A stretch of 64,000 nucleotides of DNA from Candidatus Omnitrophota bacterium (lineage in GTDB: Bacteria; Ratteibacteria; UBA8468; B48-G9; JAFGKM01): the NCBI GenBank assembly GCA_023819375.1, contig JAMWDI010000003.1, positions 186,001 through 250,000 on the forward strand. The letters run 5' to 3'. Below are positions 18,989-28,667 of this stretch, one piece after another. A program made the position numbers and the translations under genes. Position 1 is the stretch's first letter. Every line of letters begins with the position of its first letter. Under the pieces are notes generated by a model. The model did no database searches, had not been told where the DNA came from, and worked only from the letters and a program-made list of their open reading frames with translations.

Positions 18989-21148
18989 ATGGAAACAGAT
19001 GAAATAAAAATAGAGGTAGAAGCAGATTTAGATTTATTTGGTAATCCTGCAAAAATAAAAGTATTAGCAACATCTGAAAAATTATATATAATTCCTGAAA
19101 AAGGATTTCAAGAAAGAATTTCTTTTGACTTAAATAGAATTGAAGGATTTAATATAAGACAAGTTGTTGGTAGTGCCTTTTTACAAATCAAGTTAAATGG
19201 AAATTTTATTGATGTTGTTAGATTTACAAATTCCCACAGATATATTTTTTCTCGCTTTATAATCCAACTTCAAAATTTAAAAGAAGGACTTCCAGTTTCA
19301 GAAGAAATTTTAAAACAACCCCATCCTTTGTTATGTGAAAAATGTGGTTTCCCTTTACAATCAGAAAATTCAAAATGTCCTAATTGTCTAAAACAGGGAG
19401 CTATATTGTCAAGAGTTTTTGAATTACTATCAGAACATATGAAATGGATTTTTATAATTTTCTTTTTGATGATTATCGGAGTTGGTTTAAGTTTAGTTCC
19501 ACCAAGGATAACAAAAATTCTTGTAGATGAAGTTTTAACAACAAAAAGACATGTAGAATGGCTCCCTTATCTTGTTATTATTTTAGTTACTGCAGAATTT
19601 TTAAGGGCACAGATAAATATGCTGGTTGGAACAATTTCTGCTTCTGTTGGAACTCTTATAACAAACAGTTTAAGAAAAAAGTTATTTAAAAAACTTGAAG
19701 AATTATCCTTAAACTATTATGATGTGAATTCTGTTGGAACAATTATGACAAGATTTTCATCAGACGTTGAAGCATTTCACGGTTTTGTTACTCAAGCAGG
19801 ACAGGGTTTTCTTCTTAATTTATTCACAATAATTGGGATTGGTATTATGCTTTTTTCAATAAATTATCTTCTTGCCTTTTATGTTTTAATCCCAATTCCT
19901 TTTGTTGTTTTTGGTACAATATTTTTTTGGAGAAACATTTATCCAAAGTATTTTATGGTCTGGGATAGTCAGGCTAAACTTTCCACTTTTTTAAATAATG
20001 TTCTTTCGGGTATAAAAACAGTTAAAGCATTTGCGCAGGAAGAAAAAGAGTTTAAAAGGTTTGAATCTTATGCCGATAGTTTAAAAGAAACTGTGAGGAC
20101 AGTAAATATTAATATTTCAATTTTTAATCCTCTTATGAGTTTTTTCTTTGGACTTGGTGGTTTAATTGTATGGTATATTGGAGGAAAAAATGTTCTTGCA
20201 GGAAAATTAACCCTTGGTGAATTGATGGCATTTTTAGGATATATAGGAATGTTTTATGCTCCTTTAACTAACCTTACACTTTTGTCAACCTGGTTTAGTA
20301 ATTTTACATCAGCAAGTCACAGGATTTTTGAAGTTCTTGATACAGAACCACAAGTTAGAGAGCCAGTTAAAATTATTAAATTAGACAAAATAAAAGGAGC
20401 AATAGAATTTAAAAATGTTACTTTTGGCTATGATCCTTATCAACCAATTTTAAAAGATGTAAGTTTTAAAATTGAGCCTGGGGAAGTGGTTGGTATTGTT
20501 GGAAAAAGTGGGAGTGGTAAAACAACAATTATAAATCTTTTATGTAAATTTTATGAAGTTCAAAAAGGACAGATTTTAATCGATGGAATTGACATAAAAG
20601 AGATACCATCTTCAGAATTGAGAAAACATATAGGTCTTGTTTTACAGGAGCCATTTTTATTTAGAGGAACAGTTCTTGAAAACATACTTTATGGTAAACC
20701 TGATGCTACACTTGAAGAAGTAATATATGCAGCAAAAATTGCCAATGCTCATGATTTTATTATGAAACTGCCTAATGGATATGACACATTGCTTGGAGAA
20801 AGAGGAGCAGGGCTTTCTGGAGGAGAAAAACAGAGAATAACAATAGCAAGAGCAATTTTGTGTAATCCTGCAATTTTAATTCTTGATGAAGCCACATCTT
20901 CAGTTGATACAGAATCAGAAAAGAAAATTCAGGATGCTTTATCTTCCTTATGGAAAAACAGGACAACGATTATAGTTGCTCATCGTCTCTCAACTTTAAA
21001 AGATGCTGATAAAATAATAGTTGTTGATAATGGAAGAATTGCAGAGATTGGAACTCATACACAACTTATGGAAAAGAAAGGAATTTATCATAATCTTATT
21101 GTTATGCAGACACAACTTGCAAGTATTGATGAGTCCTTGATAAAATGA
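18989..21148 (+). CDS. ABC exporter half-transporter with N-terminal PH-like/zinc-ribbon extension
   Basis: 719 residues. The last 570 form a type IV ABC exporter: a six-helix domain at about 145-440, then an ATPase with Walker A GIVGKSGSGKTT near residue 504, signature LSGGEKQR, Walker B ILILDEATSSVD near 630, and the H-loop AHRLSTL. It has an extra 135-residue N-terminal part: a beta-rich, PH-like region and a four-cysteine zinc ribbon, CEKCGFPL and CPNC. The stop overlaps the DUF1854 gene by ATGA. ABC proteins of this form next to DUF1854 have been annotated as cyanophycin-metabolism associated, but no cyanophycin synthetase or cyanophycinase is in the window. Homodimer export of a peptide-like or lipid substrate is inference. 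Confidence 0.85.
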   Translation: METDEIKIEVEADLDLFGNPAKIKVLATSEKLYIIPEKGFQERISFDLNRIEGFNIRQVVGSAFLQIKLNGNFIDVVRFTNSHRYIFSRFIIQLQNLKEGLPVSEEILKQPHPLLCEKCGFPLQSENSKCPNCLKQGAILSRVFELLSEHMKWIFIIFFLMIIGVGLSLVPPRITKILVDEVLTTKRHVEWLPYLVIILVTAEFLRAQINMLVGTISASVGTLITNSLRKKLFKKLEELSLNYYDVNSVGTIMTRFSSDVEAFHGFVTQAGQGFLLNLFTIIGIGIMLFSINYLLAFYVLIPIPFVVFGTIFFWRNIYPKYFMVWDSQAKLSTFLNNVLSGIKTVKAFAQEEKEFKRFESYADSLKETVRTVNINISIFNPLMSFFFGLGGLIVWYIGGKNVLAGKLTLGELMAFLGYIGMFYAPLTNLTLLSTWFSNFTSASHRIFEVLDTEPQVREPVKIIKLDKIKGAIEFKNVTFGYDPYQPILKDVSFKIEPGEVVGIVGKSGSGKTTIINLLCKFYEVQKGQILIDGIDIKEIPSSELRKHIGLVLQEPFLFRGTVLENILYGKPDATLEEVIYAAKIANAHDFIMKLPNGYDTLLGERGAGLSGGEKQRITIARAILCNPAILILDEATSSVDTESEKKIQDALSSLWKNRTTIIVAHRLSTLKDADKIIVVDNGRIAEIGTHTQLMEKKGIYHNLIVMQTQLASIDESLIK

Positions 21149-21660
21149 ATGATAAATTAAAATTTTTGACTTCTAAAAATACAAAAATTTTGAAAGGAGA
21201 ATTTGAAACAATGGATGTATATTTTGTTGAAACAGAAACTTTATATAAAAATGTTTTTGCGATTTCCTGTTTTCCAATTAGAGAACCTTTAAAATTTATA
21301 TCCCTGTTTTATCAGAAGGAAAATGGAGAATTTGAGGAAATAGGGATAATTAAGGATATTTTTGATTTTTCAGAAAATGAAAGAAGATTAATTTTAAAAA
21401 CACTGAATAAACATTATTTTTCCTATAAAATAATTCGTATTTTTGACATTAAATGGAAATTCGGATTTCTCCTTTTTCATGTATTGACAGACAAAGGGGA
21501 AAAGGAATTTTATTTAAAGTGGGAAAGAAGCAAAACTATTGATTTTGGGAAGAAGGGGAAGATTTTGATAGATGTTTTTGAAGATAGATATTTAATTGAA
21601 GATATAGAGTCGTTCTCTCCTATGGAAAAAAATATGTTTAAGAGGTTTATTTATTGGTGA
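21145..21660 (+). CDS. DUF1854 family protein, partner of the ABC exporter
   Basis: 171 residues, starting within the stop of the ABC gene (ATGA overlap), which implies coupled expression. The C-terminal signature [19 protein letters not shown] closely follows the DUF1854 ending. No signal peptide or membrane helix is visible, so it is likely cytoplasmic and may regulate or assist the exporter. The family has no established biochemical role. Confidence 0.75.
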   Translation: MNDKLKFLTSKNTKILKGEFETMDVYFVETETLYKNVFAISCFPIREPLKFISLFYQKENGEFEEIGIIKDIFDFSENERRLILKTLNKHYFSYKIIRIFDIKWKFGFLLFHVLTDKGEKEFYLKWERSKTIDFGKKGKILIDVFEDRYLIEDIESFSPMEKNMFKRFIYW

Positions 21661-21674
21661 AAGGAAAAAAAAAT

Positions 21675-22091
21675 ATGAAATCATATACAGAATATTTATG
21701 GTTTTGTACAGAAAAAAGGATTGAGTTTATAAATATTACAGAGAAAGTTGAGGAAGCAGTTAGAAAAAGTGGAGTGAAAGAAGGTATATGTCTTGTTAAT
21801 GCTATGCATATAACAAGTAGTGTTTTCATAAATGACGATGAGAAAGATCTTCATTTTGATTTTATTGAATTTCTTGAAAAACTTGCTCCATATAACCCCT
21901 CAAAATATAAACATAATCTTACAGGAGAAACAAACGCAGATGCACATTTAAAAAGAACTATAATGGGAAGAGAAGTAGTTGTAGCAATAACAAATGGTAA
22001 ACTTGATTTAGGACCTTGGGAACAAATATTTTACGGTGAATTTGATGGTCAGAGAAAGAAAAGAGTTTTAATAAAAATAATTGGAGAATAA
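21675..22091 (+). CDS. YjbQ/UPF0047 family protein
   Basis: 138 residues from the ATG at 21675, chosen over the TTG at 21654 in the ORF track because AAAGGAAAAA lies at the right distance and the family begins here. Signatures are the [13 protein letters not shown] segment, [19 protein letters not shown] with its metal-binding-type histidines, and the ending [25 protein letters not shown]. YjbQ proteins are small trimeric proteins; some show weak thiamine-phosphate synthase activity, but the physiological role is unsettled. It follows DUF1854 by 14 bases, so it may belong to the same transcript. Confidence 0.85.
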   Translation: MKSYTEYLWFCTEKRIEFINITEKVEEAVRKSGVKEGICLVNAMHITSSVFINDDEKDLHFDFIEFLEKLAPYNPSKYKHNLTGETNADAHLKRTIMGREVVVAITNGKLDLGPWEQIFYGEFDGQRKKRVLIKIIGE

Positions 22092-22277
22092 TTCTTTTAA
22101 TATGTTGATCTTATAAATAGAAAAAAAATTCTTTCAAAAAGGTAATATCTTTTTTAATCATGAATTTTCAAAGAGTAAGTGCCGGTCATCAAAATCTCTT
22201 TTTTCAAATCAAAAATTAATGTAACATAATTGTAAATATTGGTAAAAAGATATAAAATAAAATTTAAGACAAGGATA

Positions 22278-23219
22278 ATGAGAGATAAATTTGGAAGAGA
22301 AATTGATACATTAAGGATTTCAGTTACAGATAGATGTAATTTCTCTTGTCTTTACTGTTCAAAAGAATTCAATAAAATAGAAAAGGAAAAAATCCTTTCT
22401 TATGAAGAAATAATAAATATTGTGAAAGTTTTCACAAAGTTAGGAATAAAAAAGATAAAATTGACTGGAGGAGAGCCTCTTATTAGGGAAAATATAACAT
22501 ATCTTATAAAAGAAATTTCAAATCTTCCAGAGATTGAGGATATTTCATTGACAACAAATGGTTTTTTTCTTTTTGAAAATGTTGAAAAAATTAAAGAGGC
22601 AGGGATTAAAAGGATAAATATAAGCCTGGATACACTTGATGAGAAGAAATTTGCAAGAATAACAGGTTTTAAACATCTGGATAGAATAAAGAGAGTTGTT
22701 GAAGAAAGTTGTAAAACTTTTAGTTCTGTAAAATTGAATGTGGTTATTATAAAAAATATAAATCTTGATGAAATAGAAGATTTTTTGAATTTTGCCAGAG
22801 AAAATAAAATGATTTTAAAGTTTATAGAACTTATGCCTGTTTATAAAAATCTTTCTTTCTGGAAAGAAAATTTTGTACCTTATAAAGTTGTTAAGAATAT
22901 TATTGAAAGTTTTGTTTCCATTTTTAAGATTGAAGAAAGAAGAATAAAAGTTTATAAAGGTGAAAATTTGATTGTAGAATTTGTCTCCCCAGTTAGTGAA
23001 CCATTCTGTGGAAAGTGTGATAGATTGAGAATTGATTGTAAAGGTGATCTGTTTTTATGTTTATATGGAAAGCCTGTTTTGAATTTGAAAAAGTTTAATG
23101 AAGAGATTTTAAATTTGATTCAGTTTTATATTTTTAACAGAGAATATAGTTTTAATCCATTTGCTCAAATTTCAGTTAAAAATTATAGGTTTCCAGTTAT
23201 GAATTGTCTTGGTGGGTAA
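22278..23219 (+). CDS. moaA: GTP 3',8-cyclase MoaA
   Basis: A radical-SAM enzyme starting molybdopterin synthesis by converting GTP to 3',8-cyclo-GTP. I start at the ATG at 22278 (313 residues), not the TTG at 22239, because MoaA typically begins with xDKFGREIDxLRISVTDRC. The N-terminal cluster motif is CNFSCLYC. The C-terminal cluster uses FCGKCDRLRIDCKG. TGGEPLIR is the SAM-binding GGE motif, and the protein ends in GG, needed for activity in the family. The stop overlaps the fdhD start by one base. It is the first gene of the cofactor-formate dehydrogenase operon. Confidence 0.93.
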   Translation: MRDKFGREIDTLRISVTDRCNFSCLYCSKEFNKIEKEKILSYEEIINIVKVFTKLGIKKIKLTGGEPLIRENITYLIKEISNLPEIEDISLTTNGFFLFENVEKIKEAGIKRINISLDTLDEKKFARITGFKHLDRIKRVVEESCKTFSSVKLNVVIIKNINLDEIEDFLNFARENKMILKFIELMPVYKNLSFWKENFVPYKVVKNIIESFVSIFKIEERRIKVYKGENLIVEFVSPVSEPFCGKCDRLRIDCKGDLFLCLYGKPVLNLKKFNEEILNLIQFYIFNREYSFNPFAQISVKNYRFPVMNCLGG

Positions 23220-23911
23220 TGATTAAAGAGATAGAAATTTTGAGATATAGAAATAGAGGATTTGAAAAAGTAAATGATAAAGTTGTTGAAGAAATAAATT
23301 TTAAAATTTTTGTTAATAAAAAGGAATTTGCAGTTTTAACAATTTTGCCTGAAAAAATAGAAAGTTTCATTTATGGTTTTCTTTTTACGAATAGTTTAAT
23401 TGAAAGTGTGAGAGATATTAAAAAACTAAAAATTTCTGGAAATATATGTAAAGTTGAAGTTTATAATAAAAGAAAAATAAGTTTTTCTAAAAATTTTGAA
23501 AAAGATGATGTTAAAATTTCATCTAAAAAAATTTTTTCAATTTTGAAGAAATTTCAAAATATGTCAAAAATTTACAGGGATACAGGCGGAGTACATTCTT
23601 GTGGAATTTCTGATGGTAATGATATTCTGGTTTTTGCTGAAGATATTTCAAGACATAATGCTTTTGATAAAGTTGTAGGTGAAGCCATTTTGAAGAATAT
23701 AAATTTAAGGGATAAGATTGTTTTAACATCGGGAAGGATTACCTCTGACACTGTTTTTAAAGGGATAAGAATAAAAGTTCCTGTAATTGTTTCAATTTCT
23801 GCCCCGAGTTTTTATGCAATTGAGTTAGGGAAGTTAAATAATATTACATTGATTGGTTTTGCAAGAGGTAAAAGATTTAATGTTTATACTTGTGAATGGA
23901 GGATTTTATGA
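23219..23911 (+). CDS. fdhD: FdhD, formate dehydrogenase sulfurtransferase
   Basis: About 230 residues from the ATG at 23219 (TAATG junction with moaA); the track's TTG start at 23204 lies inside moaA. FdhD transfers sulfur from cysteine desulfurase IscS to the molybdenum cofactor before insertion into formate dehydrogenase. Family landmarks are YRDTGGVHSCGI with the candidate sulfur-carrying cysteine, EDISRHNAFDKVVGEA, TSGRITSDTVFKG and SISAPSFYAIELG. The usual pair of cysteines appears reduced to one in this motif. Its place among moa genes and an fdhA fits its role. Confidence 0.9.
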   Translation: MIKEIEILRYRNRGFEKVNDKVVEEINFKIFVNKKEFAVLTILPEKIESFIYGFLFTNSLIESVRDIKKLKISGNICKVEVYNKRKISFSKNFEKDDVKISSKKIFSILKKFQNMSKIYRDTGGVHSCGISDGNDILVFAEDISRHNAFDKVVGEAILKNINLRDKIVLTSGRITSDTVFKGIRIKVPVIVSISAPSFYAIELGKLNNITLIGFARGKRFNVYTCEWRIL

Positions 23912-24309
23912 TAGATATAGGAAATAAAAAGATTTCAAAGAGAAAGACAGTTGCAGAAGGTGAGATTATACTTGATGAAAAAATTATTAAAGATATAAGA
24001 GAAGGTAAGGTTGAAAAGGGAGATGTTTTGAACTGTGCAAAGATTTCAGGAATTTTGGCAGTTAAAAATACACCATATTTAATTCCTTTTTGTCATCCTG
24101 TAAAAATAACAAAAGCAAAAATAGATTTTAAATTTTTTTCTAATAAGATTAAAGTTATCTGTGAAGTTGAAGGAATTGATAGGACAGGTTTTGAAATGGA
24201 GGCATTAACAGGAGTTTCCATTTCATTGTTAACTATTTATGATATGTGTAAAGTTTATAAAAGAGAAATGAAAATAGGTGAAATAAAATTGATTGAGAAG
24301 AAAAAATGA
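23908..24309 (+). CDS. moaC: Cyclic pyranopterin monophosphate synthase MoaC
   Basis: 133 residues from the ATG at 23908. TGGAGGATTTT before this ATG and the ATGA overlap with fdhD favour it over the ATG at 23896. MoaC converts 3',8-cyclo-GTP to cyclic pyranopterin monophosphate. Conserved parts are RKTVAEGEI, PFCHPVKITKAKI with the active-site His, GIDRTGFEMEALTGVS, and YDMCKVYKREM with the catalytic lysine region. It is shorter than the 160-residue norm mainly at the N-terminus. The next gene starts within its stop region. Confidence 0.93.
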   Translation: MIDIGNKKISKRKTVAEGEIILDEKIIKDIREGKVEKGDVLNCAKISGILAVKNTPYLIPFCHPVKITKAKIDFKFFSNKIKVICEVEGIDRTGFEMEALTGVSISLLTIYDMCKVYKREMKIGEIKLIEKKK

Positions 24310-25223
24310 AAGGTTTTGTTTATTCTGTAAATGTTGGAAAAAGGAAGGGAGAGGGTAAAGTGCAAATGGAAAGAATTATTCTTGTTGAAAATTATGGGGT
24401 AGAGGGTGATTGTCATGCTGAAAAAAATTCTTATAGACAGGTGAGTTTACTTTCCTGGGAAAGAATGAATGAGGAATTTTTCTGTTTGAAAAGAAAGGGA
24501 GAGTTGAAACCTGGAATGTTTGCTGAAAATATAACAACAGAAAAGATTGATTTAAGGAAACTTGAAATTGGAGATAGGTTAAAAATTAATGAGGTAATAA
24601 TTGAAATTTCAGAAATTGGGAAGAAATGTCATAATTGGTGTGATATATATAAAAAAGTTGGTAAATGTTTGATGCCAAAGGAGGGAATATTTGGAAGAGT
24701 AATTAAAGGTGGAGAAATAAGAAAAGGTGATATTATTGAAGTTATACCAAAGATAGATGCAGGGATTTTAACTATAAGTGATGGTTGTTATTTTGAAAAA
24801 AGGGAAGATAAAAGCGGAAGATATCTGATTGAGAAGTGTAAAGAAAGAGAATGGAAGGTTTTGAAATATGAAATTGTGCCGGATGAAAAAGATGTTATAA
24901 AAGAGAAGTTGATAGAGTTTTCAAAGGTATGTGATTTGATTTTGACGACTGGAGGGACAGGAATAACAGAGAGAGATGTAACTCCTGAGGCGACAAAAGA
25001 AGTTATAGAAAAGGAAATTCCTGGAATATCTGAAATTTTAAGGATTAAGGGCTTTGAAAAAACAAAGTTTTCGGTTATTTCAAGAGGAATTTGTGGTATT
25101 AAGGGAAAAACACTTATAATAAATTTGCCGGGTAGCCTAAATGCAGTTTCTTATTCTTTTGAAATTTTAGATGATATAATAACACATTCAATTGAAATGA
25201 TAAGGGGATTTCCTCATGAGTGA
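24306..25223 (+). CDS. MOSC domain fused to MogA/MoaB-type molybdopterin adenylyltransferase
   Basis: 305 residues in two modules. Residues 1-145 are a MOSC domain (GVEGDCHAEKN, RQVSLLS, PGMFAENITTE, the cysteine motif KKCHNWCDIY, and GIFGRVIKGG), a fold that handles sulfur or molybdopterin. Residues 148-300 are MogA/MoaB-like: AGILTISDGC, DKSGRYL, LILTTGGTGITERDVTPEA, and NLPGSLNAVSYSFEIL, which adenylates molybdopterin before metal insertion. The MOSC-MogA arrangement is known in other anaerobes. It overlaps moaC by 4 bases and the NuoE gene by 8. No separate mogA, moaD or moaE is present here. Confidence 0.88.
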   Translation: MKGFVYSVNVGKRKGEGKVQMERIILVENYGVEGDCHAEKNSYRQVSLLSWERMNEEFFCLKRKGELKPGMFAENITTEKIDLRKLEIGDRLKINEVIIEISEIGKKCHNWCDIYKKVGKCLMPKEGIFGRVIKGGEIRKGDIIEVIPKIDAGILTISDGCYFEKREDKSGRYLIEKCKEREWKVLKYEIVPDEKDVIKEKLIEFSKVCDLILTTGGTGITERDVTPEATKEVIEKEIPGISEILRIKGFEKTKFSVISRGICGIKGKTLIINLPGSLNAVSYSFEILDDIITHSIEMIRGFPHE

Positions 25224-25668
25224 AAAGGATGTAAGAGAAATTGTTGGAGAAATTAAAAGGAAGAATTTGTCATACCTTGAAATATTGCAGTATATTCAAG
25301 AAAAATATAATTATGTTCCTGTTGATTTGCTTAAAAAAATATGTAAAGAACTTGAAATTCCAAAAAGCAAAATTTTTGGAATTTTAACTTTTTATGCTCA
25401 ATTTTCAACACAGGAAAGAGGGAAATATTTAATAAGAGTCTGTGATGGAACTGCTTGTCATGTGAAAGGAGGAAGTAAAATCATTAATATGTTGAAAAAG
25501 GAATTTGATCTTGAGGATGGGAAGACAACAGCCGACAAAAAATTTACATTACAGATTGTTGCTTGTCTTGGTAGTTGTTTTATGGCTCCTGTTTGTATGG
25601 TGAATTCAAGTTATTATGGAAATATGGATGAGAATAAATTTAAAAAAATACTTAAAAATTTGAAATGA
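25216..25668 (+). CDS. NuoE-like [2Fe-2S] subunit of NAD-linked formate dehydrogenase
   Basis: 150 residues. An N-terminal helical bundle (LSYLEILQYIQEKYNYVP) leads into a thioredoxin-like domain with four cluster cysteines: CDGTACHVKG (C-x4-C) and CLGSCFMAPVC. This is the 24 kDa complex I/HndA-type electron carrier that sits beside the NuoF subunit. The gene overlaps the MOSC-MogA gene upstream and the NuoF-GltD gene downstream (ATGA), so all are co-translated. Function as an electron relay between FdhA and the flavin subunit follows from the family and context. Confidence 0.9.
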   Translation: MSEKDVREIVGEIKRKNLSYLEILQYIQEKYNYVPVDLLKKICKELEIPKSKIFGILTFYAQFSTQERGKYLIRVCDGTACHVKGGSKIINMLKKEFDLEDGKTTADKKFTLQIVACLGSCFMAPVCMVNSSYYGNMDENKFKKILKNLK

Positions 25669-28667
25669 GGTTTAAAAAATTATCTGAATTCAAGGATTAT
25701 TGTGAAAAATTAAAAAAAGAAGAGAATGAAATTCCCAAAATAAAAGTTTGTATAACTGGTTGTAGAGCTGCTGGTTCTATTGAAATTTTTGAAAAGTTTA
25801 AAGAGAAAATAGAGAATTCAAAAAAAATAAAACTTGTGCCAACTGGATGTCAGAAGTTTTGTTCTGGGGGACCTGTTGTTAAAGTTGAGTTTGATGGTAG
25901 TTCTGTTTTATATGAAAAAGTTTCATTGAAGGATGTTGATAAAATATTGAAAAAGACAGAAAAAAAAGAAATAGTTGATGAATTAGTTTTAAAGAATGAA
26001 AATTTTTTAAAAAATCAAACATTTAAAGTTCTTAAACTCTGTGGTGAAATAAATCCTCTTGATGTTGATGATTATATAAAAAATGGGGGTTTTTCTTCTT
26101 TTCTTAAAGTTATTGAAGAATATACACCTGAAAAAGTTATTGAAGAGTTAAAAAAATCAAAATTGAGAGGAAGGGGAGGGGCTGGTTTTCCAACCTATTT
26201 AAAATGGGATATTGTTAGAAGAAAAGAAAGTGATGAAAAATTTGTAATTTGTAATGGAGATGAGGGAGATCCAGGAGCTTTTATGGACAGGACATTACTT
26301 GAAGGTGTTCCGTTTCAAGTTATTGAAGGGATGCTTATATGTGCTTACACAATTGGTGCTAAAAATGGTTATTTTTATGTAAGGGCAGAATATCCAATTG
26401 CTATTGAACATATTGAAAAAGCAATTAATATCTTATATGATATTGGCCTTTGTGGAAAAAATATCCTTGGAACTTCCTTTTCTTTTGATATTGAACTTAA
26501 AAAAGGAGCAGGTGCTTTTGTTTGTGGTGAAGAGACTGCTTTAATTGCCTCTATTGAAGGAAAAAGGGGAATGCCAAGACCGAGGCCACCATTTCCTGCT
26601 GAAAAAGGATTGTTTGAAAAACCGACATGTATAAATAATGTTGAAACATTTGCAAATATTCCGATTGTTATAAAAGAGGGTGGCGAAAATTTTTCAAAAA
26701 TAGGAACAGAAAGAAGTGGTGGAACAAAAATATTTTCACTTGCAGGAAAAATAAAAAATACTGGACTTGTAGAAGTTCCTCTTGGGACTCCTTTATGGAA
26801 AATTATATATGAAATAGGAGGTGGCCCTCTTGAAGGAAGAAAAATAAAAGGGGTTCAGACAGGTGGCCCTTCTGGAGGATGTATTCCAATTGAACTATTT
26901 AACACTCCTGTTGATTATGAAACATTTGCCTTCCTTGGTTCAATTATGGGTTCTGGTGGGATGATTGTAATAGATGATAAGGTATGTATTGTTGAACTTG
27001 CAAGATATTTTCTCGACTTTGTTCAGAAAGAATCATGTGGAAAGTGTATTCCTTGTAGAATTGGAACAAAAAGAATGCTTGAAATATTTGAGAAAATTAT
27101 AAGTGGAAAAGGTGAAAAAGAAGATTTAGAAAAACTTGAAGAATTAGGAAATTATATAAAAGAAAATAGTTTATGTGGACTTGGTCAAACAGCGCCTAAT
27201 CCTGTATTAACCACTATCAAATATTTTAGAGATGAGTATCTTGAACATATTTATCTTAATTATTGCAAAAGTGGACAATGTAAAAATTTAACTTATGCTC
27301 CATGTACAAATTCATGTCCTGCTGGAGTTGATGTTCCTGCATATATTGAAGCGATTGAAAATGGCGATTTTATTAAAAGTTATGAAATTATATGTAAGGA
27401 TTTACCATTTCCATCCATTTGTGGTAGAGCATGTTATGCTCCATGTGAAAATATGTGTAGGAGAAAAGATATAGATAAAGAGGTTGGCATAAGAATTCTT
27501 AAAAAATTTGTTTGTGATTATGCATGGGAAAAAGGGTTATCTGTTAAGAATTTTACAAAATTTAAACCACAAATAAACAAAAAAGTTGCAGTTATAGGTG
27601 GAGGGATTTCTGGTTTAACCTGTGCATATTTTTTATCAAGAGAGGGAATTAGAGTTGATATATATGAAAAAGAAAAAGATTTAGGAGGTGTGGTTAAAAA
27701 TTGCATTCCAGAATTCAGATTGCCAGAAAAAATTGTAAAAAAAGAAATAGAGGATATTTTGAATGACAGGATAAAAGTTTATTTTAATAAAATTCTGGGG
27801 AAAAATATTGAAATTTCAGAACTTGAAAAGAAATATGATGCCATTTATATCTCTATTGGAACAGAAACAAGAAGTATTGAAAAATTAAAAAATGTCTATG
27901 ATGGTGTTGAATTTTTAAGAAAAGTAAAAAGTGGCAAGATTAAAAAGTTGAAAGGAAAAATTGGTATTATTGGTGGAGGGAATGTTGCTATTGATTGTGG
28001 CAGAACTGCTAAAAGATTGGGAGCAAAAGATGTTTATATAATTTATAGAAGAACTGAAGAAGAAATGCCTGCCCATAAGTTTGAAATAATTGAAGGTAAA
28101 ATGGAAAAAATCAAATTTTATTATCTTCTTTTACCTGAAAAAATGGAAAATGAAGATGGGAAAGTTAAAGTTATATTAAGAAAAATGAAAATAGCAGATG
28201 AATTGGATAAAGACGGAAGAAGAAAAATAATGCCTACAGAAGAAAAAATTGTTCAATATTTTGATTGTTTGATTTATGCTATTGGACAGAAAACAGAATT
28301 AAATAAATTTTTTGAGTATAATGAGATAAATAAATTTTATAATAGAGTTGAAGGAAGGAAAATATTCATTGGAGGTGACTTTTTGAGGGGTCCTTCTTCA
28401 ATAATTGATGCAATTGGAGATGGGAAAAAAAGTGCTTTTTTAATCATAGAATATTTAACAGGAAAGAAAATGGAAAAATTTTGGATGAAAAAAATTGAAA
28501 AGGAGATGATCAAACCAGAAAAAATAGAAGAGTATCCAAAACAAAGTGCAAAATTTTTGAGTTTAAAAGAAAGATTGAAAAGTTTTAAAGAAGTTGAGAA
28601 GAATATTAGTAAAAAACAGGCAATAATTGAAGCAAAAAGGTGCTTAAAATGTCATCTGGAAAAATAA
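25665..28667 (+). CDS. NuoF-like NADH-binding flavoprotein fused to a GltD-like NAD(P)H oxidoreductase
   Basis: 1000 residues in three parts. Residues 1-110 are a [2Fe-2S] thioredoxin-like domain (VCITGCRAAGS, TGCQKFCSGGP). Residues 110-540 are NuoF/HydB-like: RGRGGAGFPTYLKW for FMN, GDEGDPGAF for NADH, and the 4Fe-4S motif CGKCIPCRIGT with a later LCGLG cysteine. Residues 547-1000 resemble the glutamate synthase small subunit: CTNSCPAGVDVPAY and CGRACYAPCENMC cluster cysteines, then FAD motif VAVIGGGISGLTCAY near 641 and NAD(P) motif GIIGGGNVAIDCGRTAKRLG near 768. There is therefore room for two separate pyridine-nucleotide sites. The start overlaps the NuoE-like gene by ATGA. Transfer of formate electrons to NAD+ and perhaps NADP+ is inferred. 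Confidence 0.9.
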   Translation: MRFKKLSEFKDYCEKLKKEENEIPKIKVCITGCRAAGSIEIFEKFKEKIENSKKIKLVPTGCQKFCSGGPVVKVEFDGSSVLYEKVSLKDVDKILKKTEKKEIVDELVLKNENFLKNQTFKVLKLCGEINPLDVDDYIKNGGFSSFLKVIEEYTPEKVIEELKKSKLRGRGGAGFPTYLKWDIVRRKESDEKFVICNGDEGDPGAFMDRTLLEGVPFQVIEGMLICAYTIGAKNGYFYVRAEYPIAIEHIEKAINILYDIGLCGKNILGTSFSFDIELKKGAGAFVCGEETALIASIEGKRGMPRPRPPFPAEKGLFEKPTCINNVETFANIPIVIKEGGENFSKIGTERSGGTKIFSLAGKIKNTGLVEVPLGTPLWKIIYEIGGGPLEGRKIKGVQTGGPSGGCIPIELFNTPVDYETFAFLGSIMGSGGMIVIDDKVCIVELARYFLDFVQKESCGKCIPCRIGTKRMLEIFEKIISGKGEKEDLEKLEELGNYIKENSLCGLGQTAPNPVLTTIKYFRDEYLEHIYLNYCKSGQCKNLTYAPCTNSCPAGVDVPAYIEAIENGDFIKSYEIICKDLPFPSICGRACYAPCENMCRRKDIDKEVGIRILKKFVCDYAWEKGLSVKNFTKFKPQINKKVAVIGGGISGLTCAYFLSREGIRVDIYEKEKDLGGVVKNCIPEFRLPEKIVKKEIEDILNDRIKVYFNKILGKNIEISELEKKYDAIYISIGTETRSIEKLKNVYDGVEFLRKVKSGKIKKLKGKIGIIGGGNVAIDCGRTAKRLGAKDVYIIYRRTEEEMPAHKFEIIEGKMEKIKFYYLLLPEKMENEDGKVKVILRKMKIADELDKDGRRKIMPTEEKIVQYFDCLIYAIGQKTELNKFFEYNEINKFYNRVEGRKIFIGGDFLRGPSSIIDAIGDGKKSAFLIIEYLTGKKMEKFWMKKIEKEMIKPEKIEEYPKQSAKFLSLKERLKSFKEVEKNISKKQAIIEAKRCLKCHLEK

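Noticed and set aside
22092-22277. Molybdenum cofactor riboswitch or terminator before moaA
   Set aside because: Only a weak AAAGAG/CTCTTT pairing with a 20-base loop is visible. The conserved Moco RNA features are absent, and no clear promoter was found.
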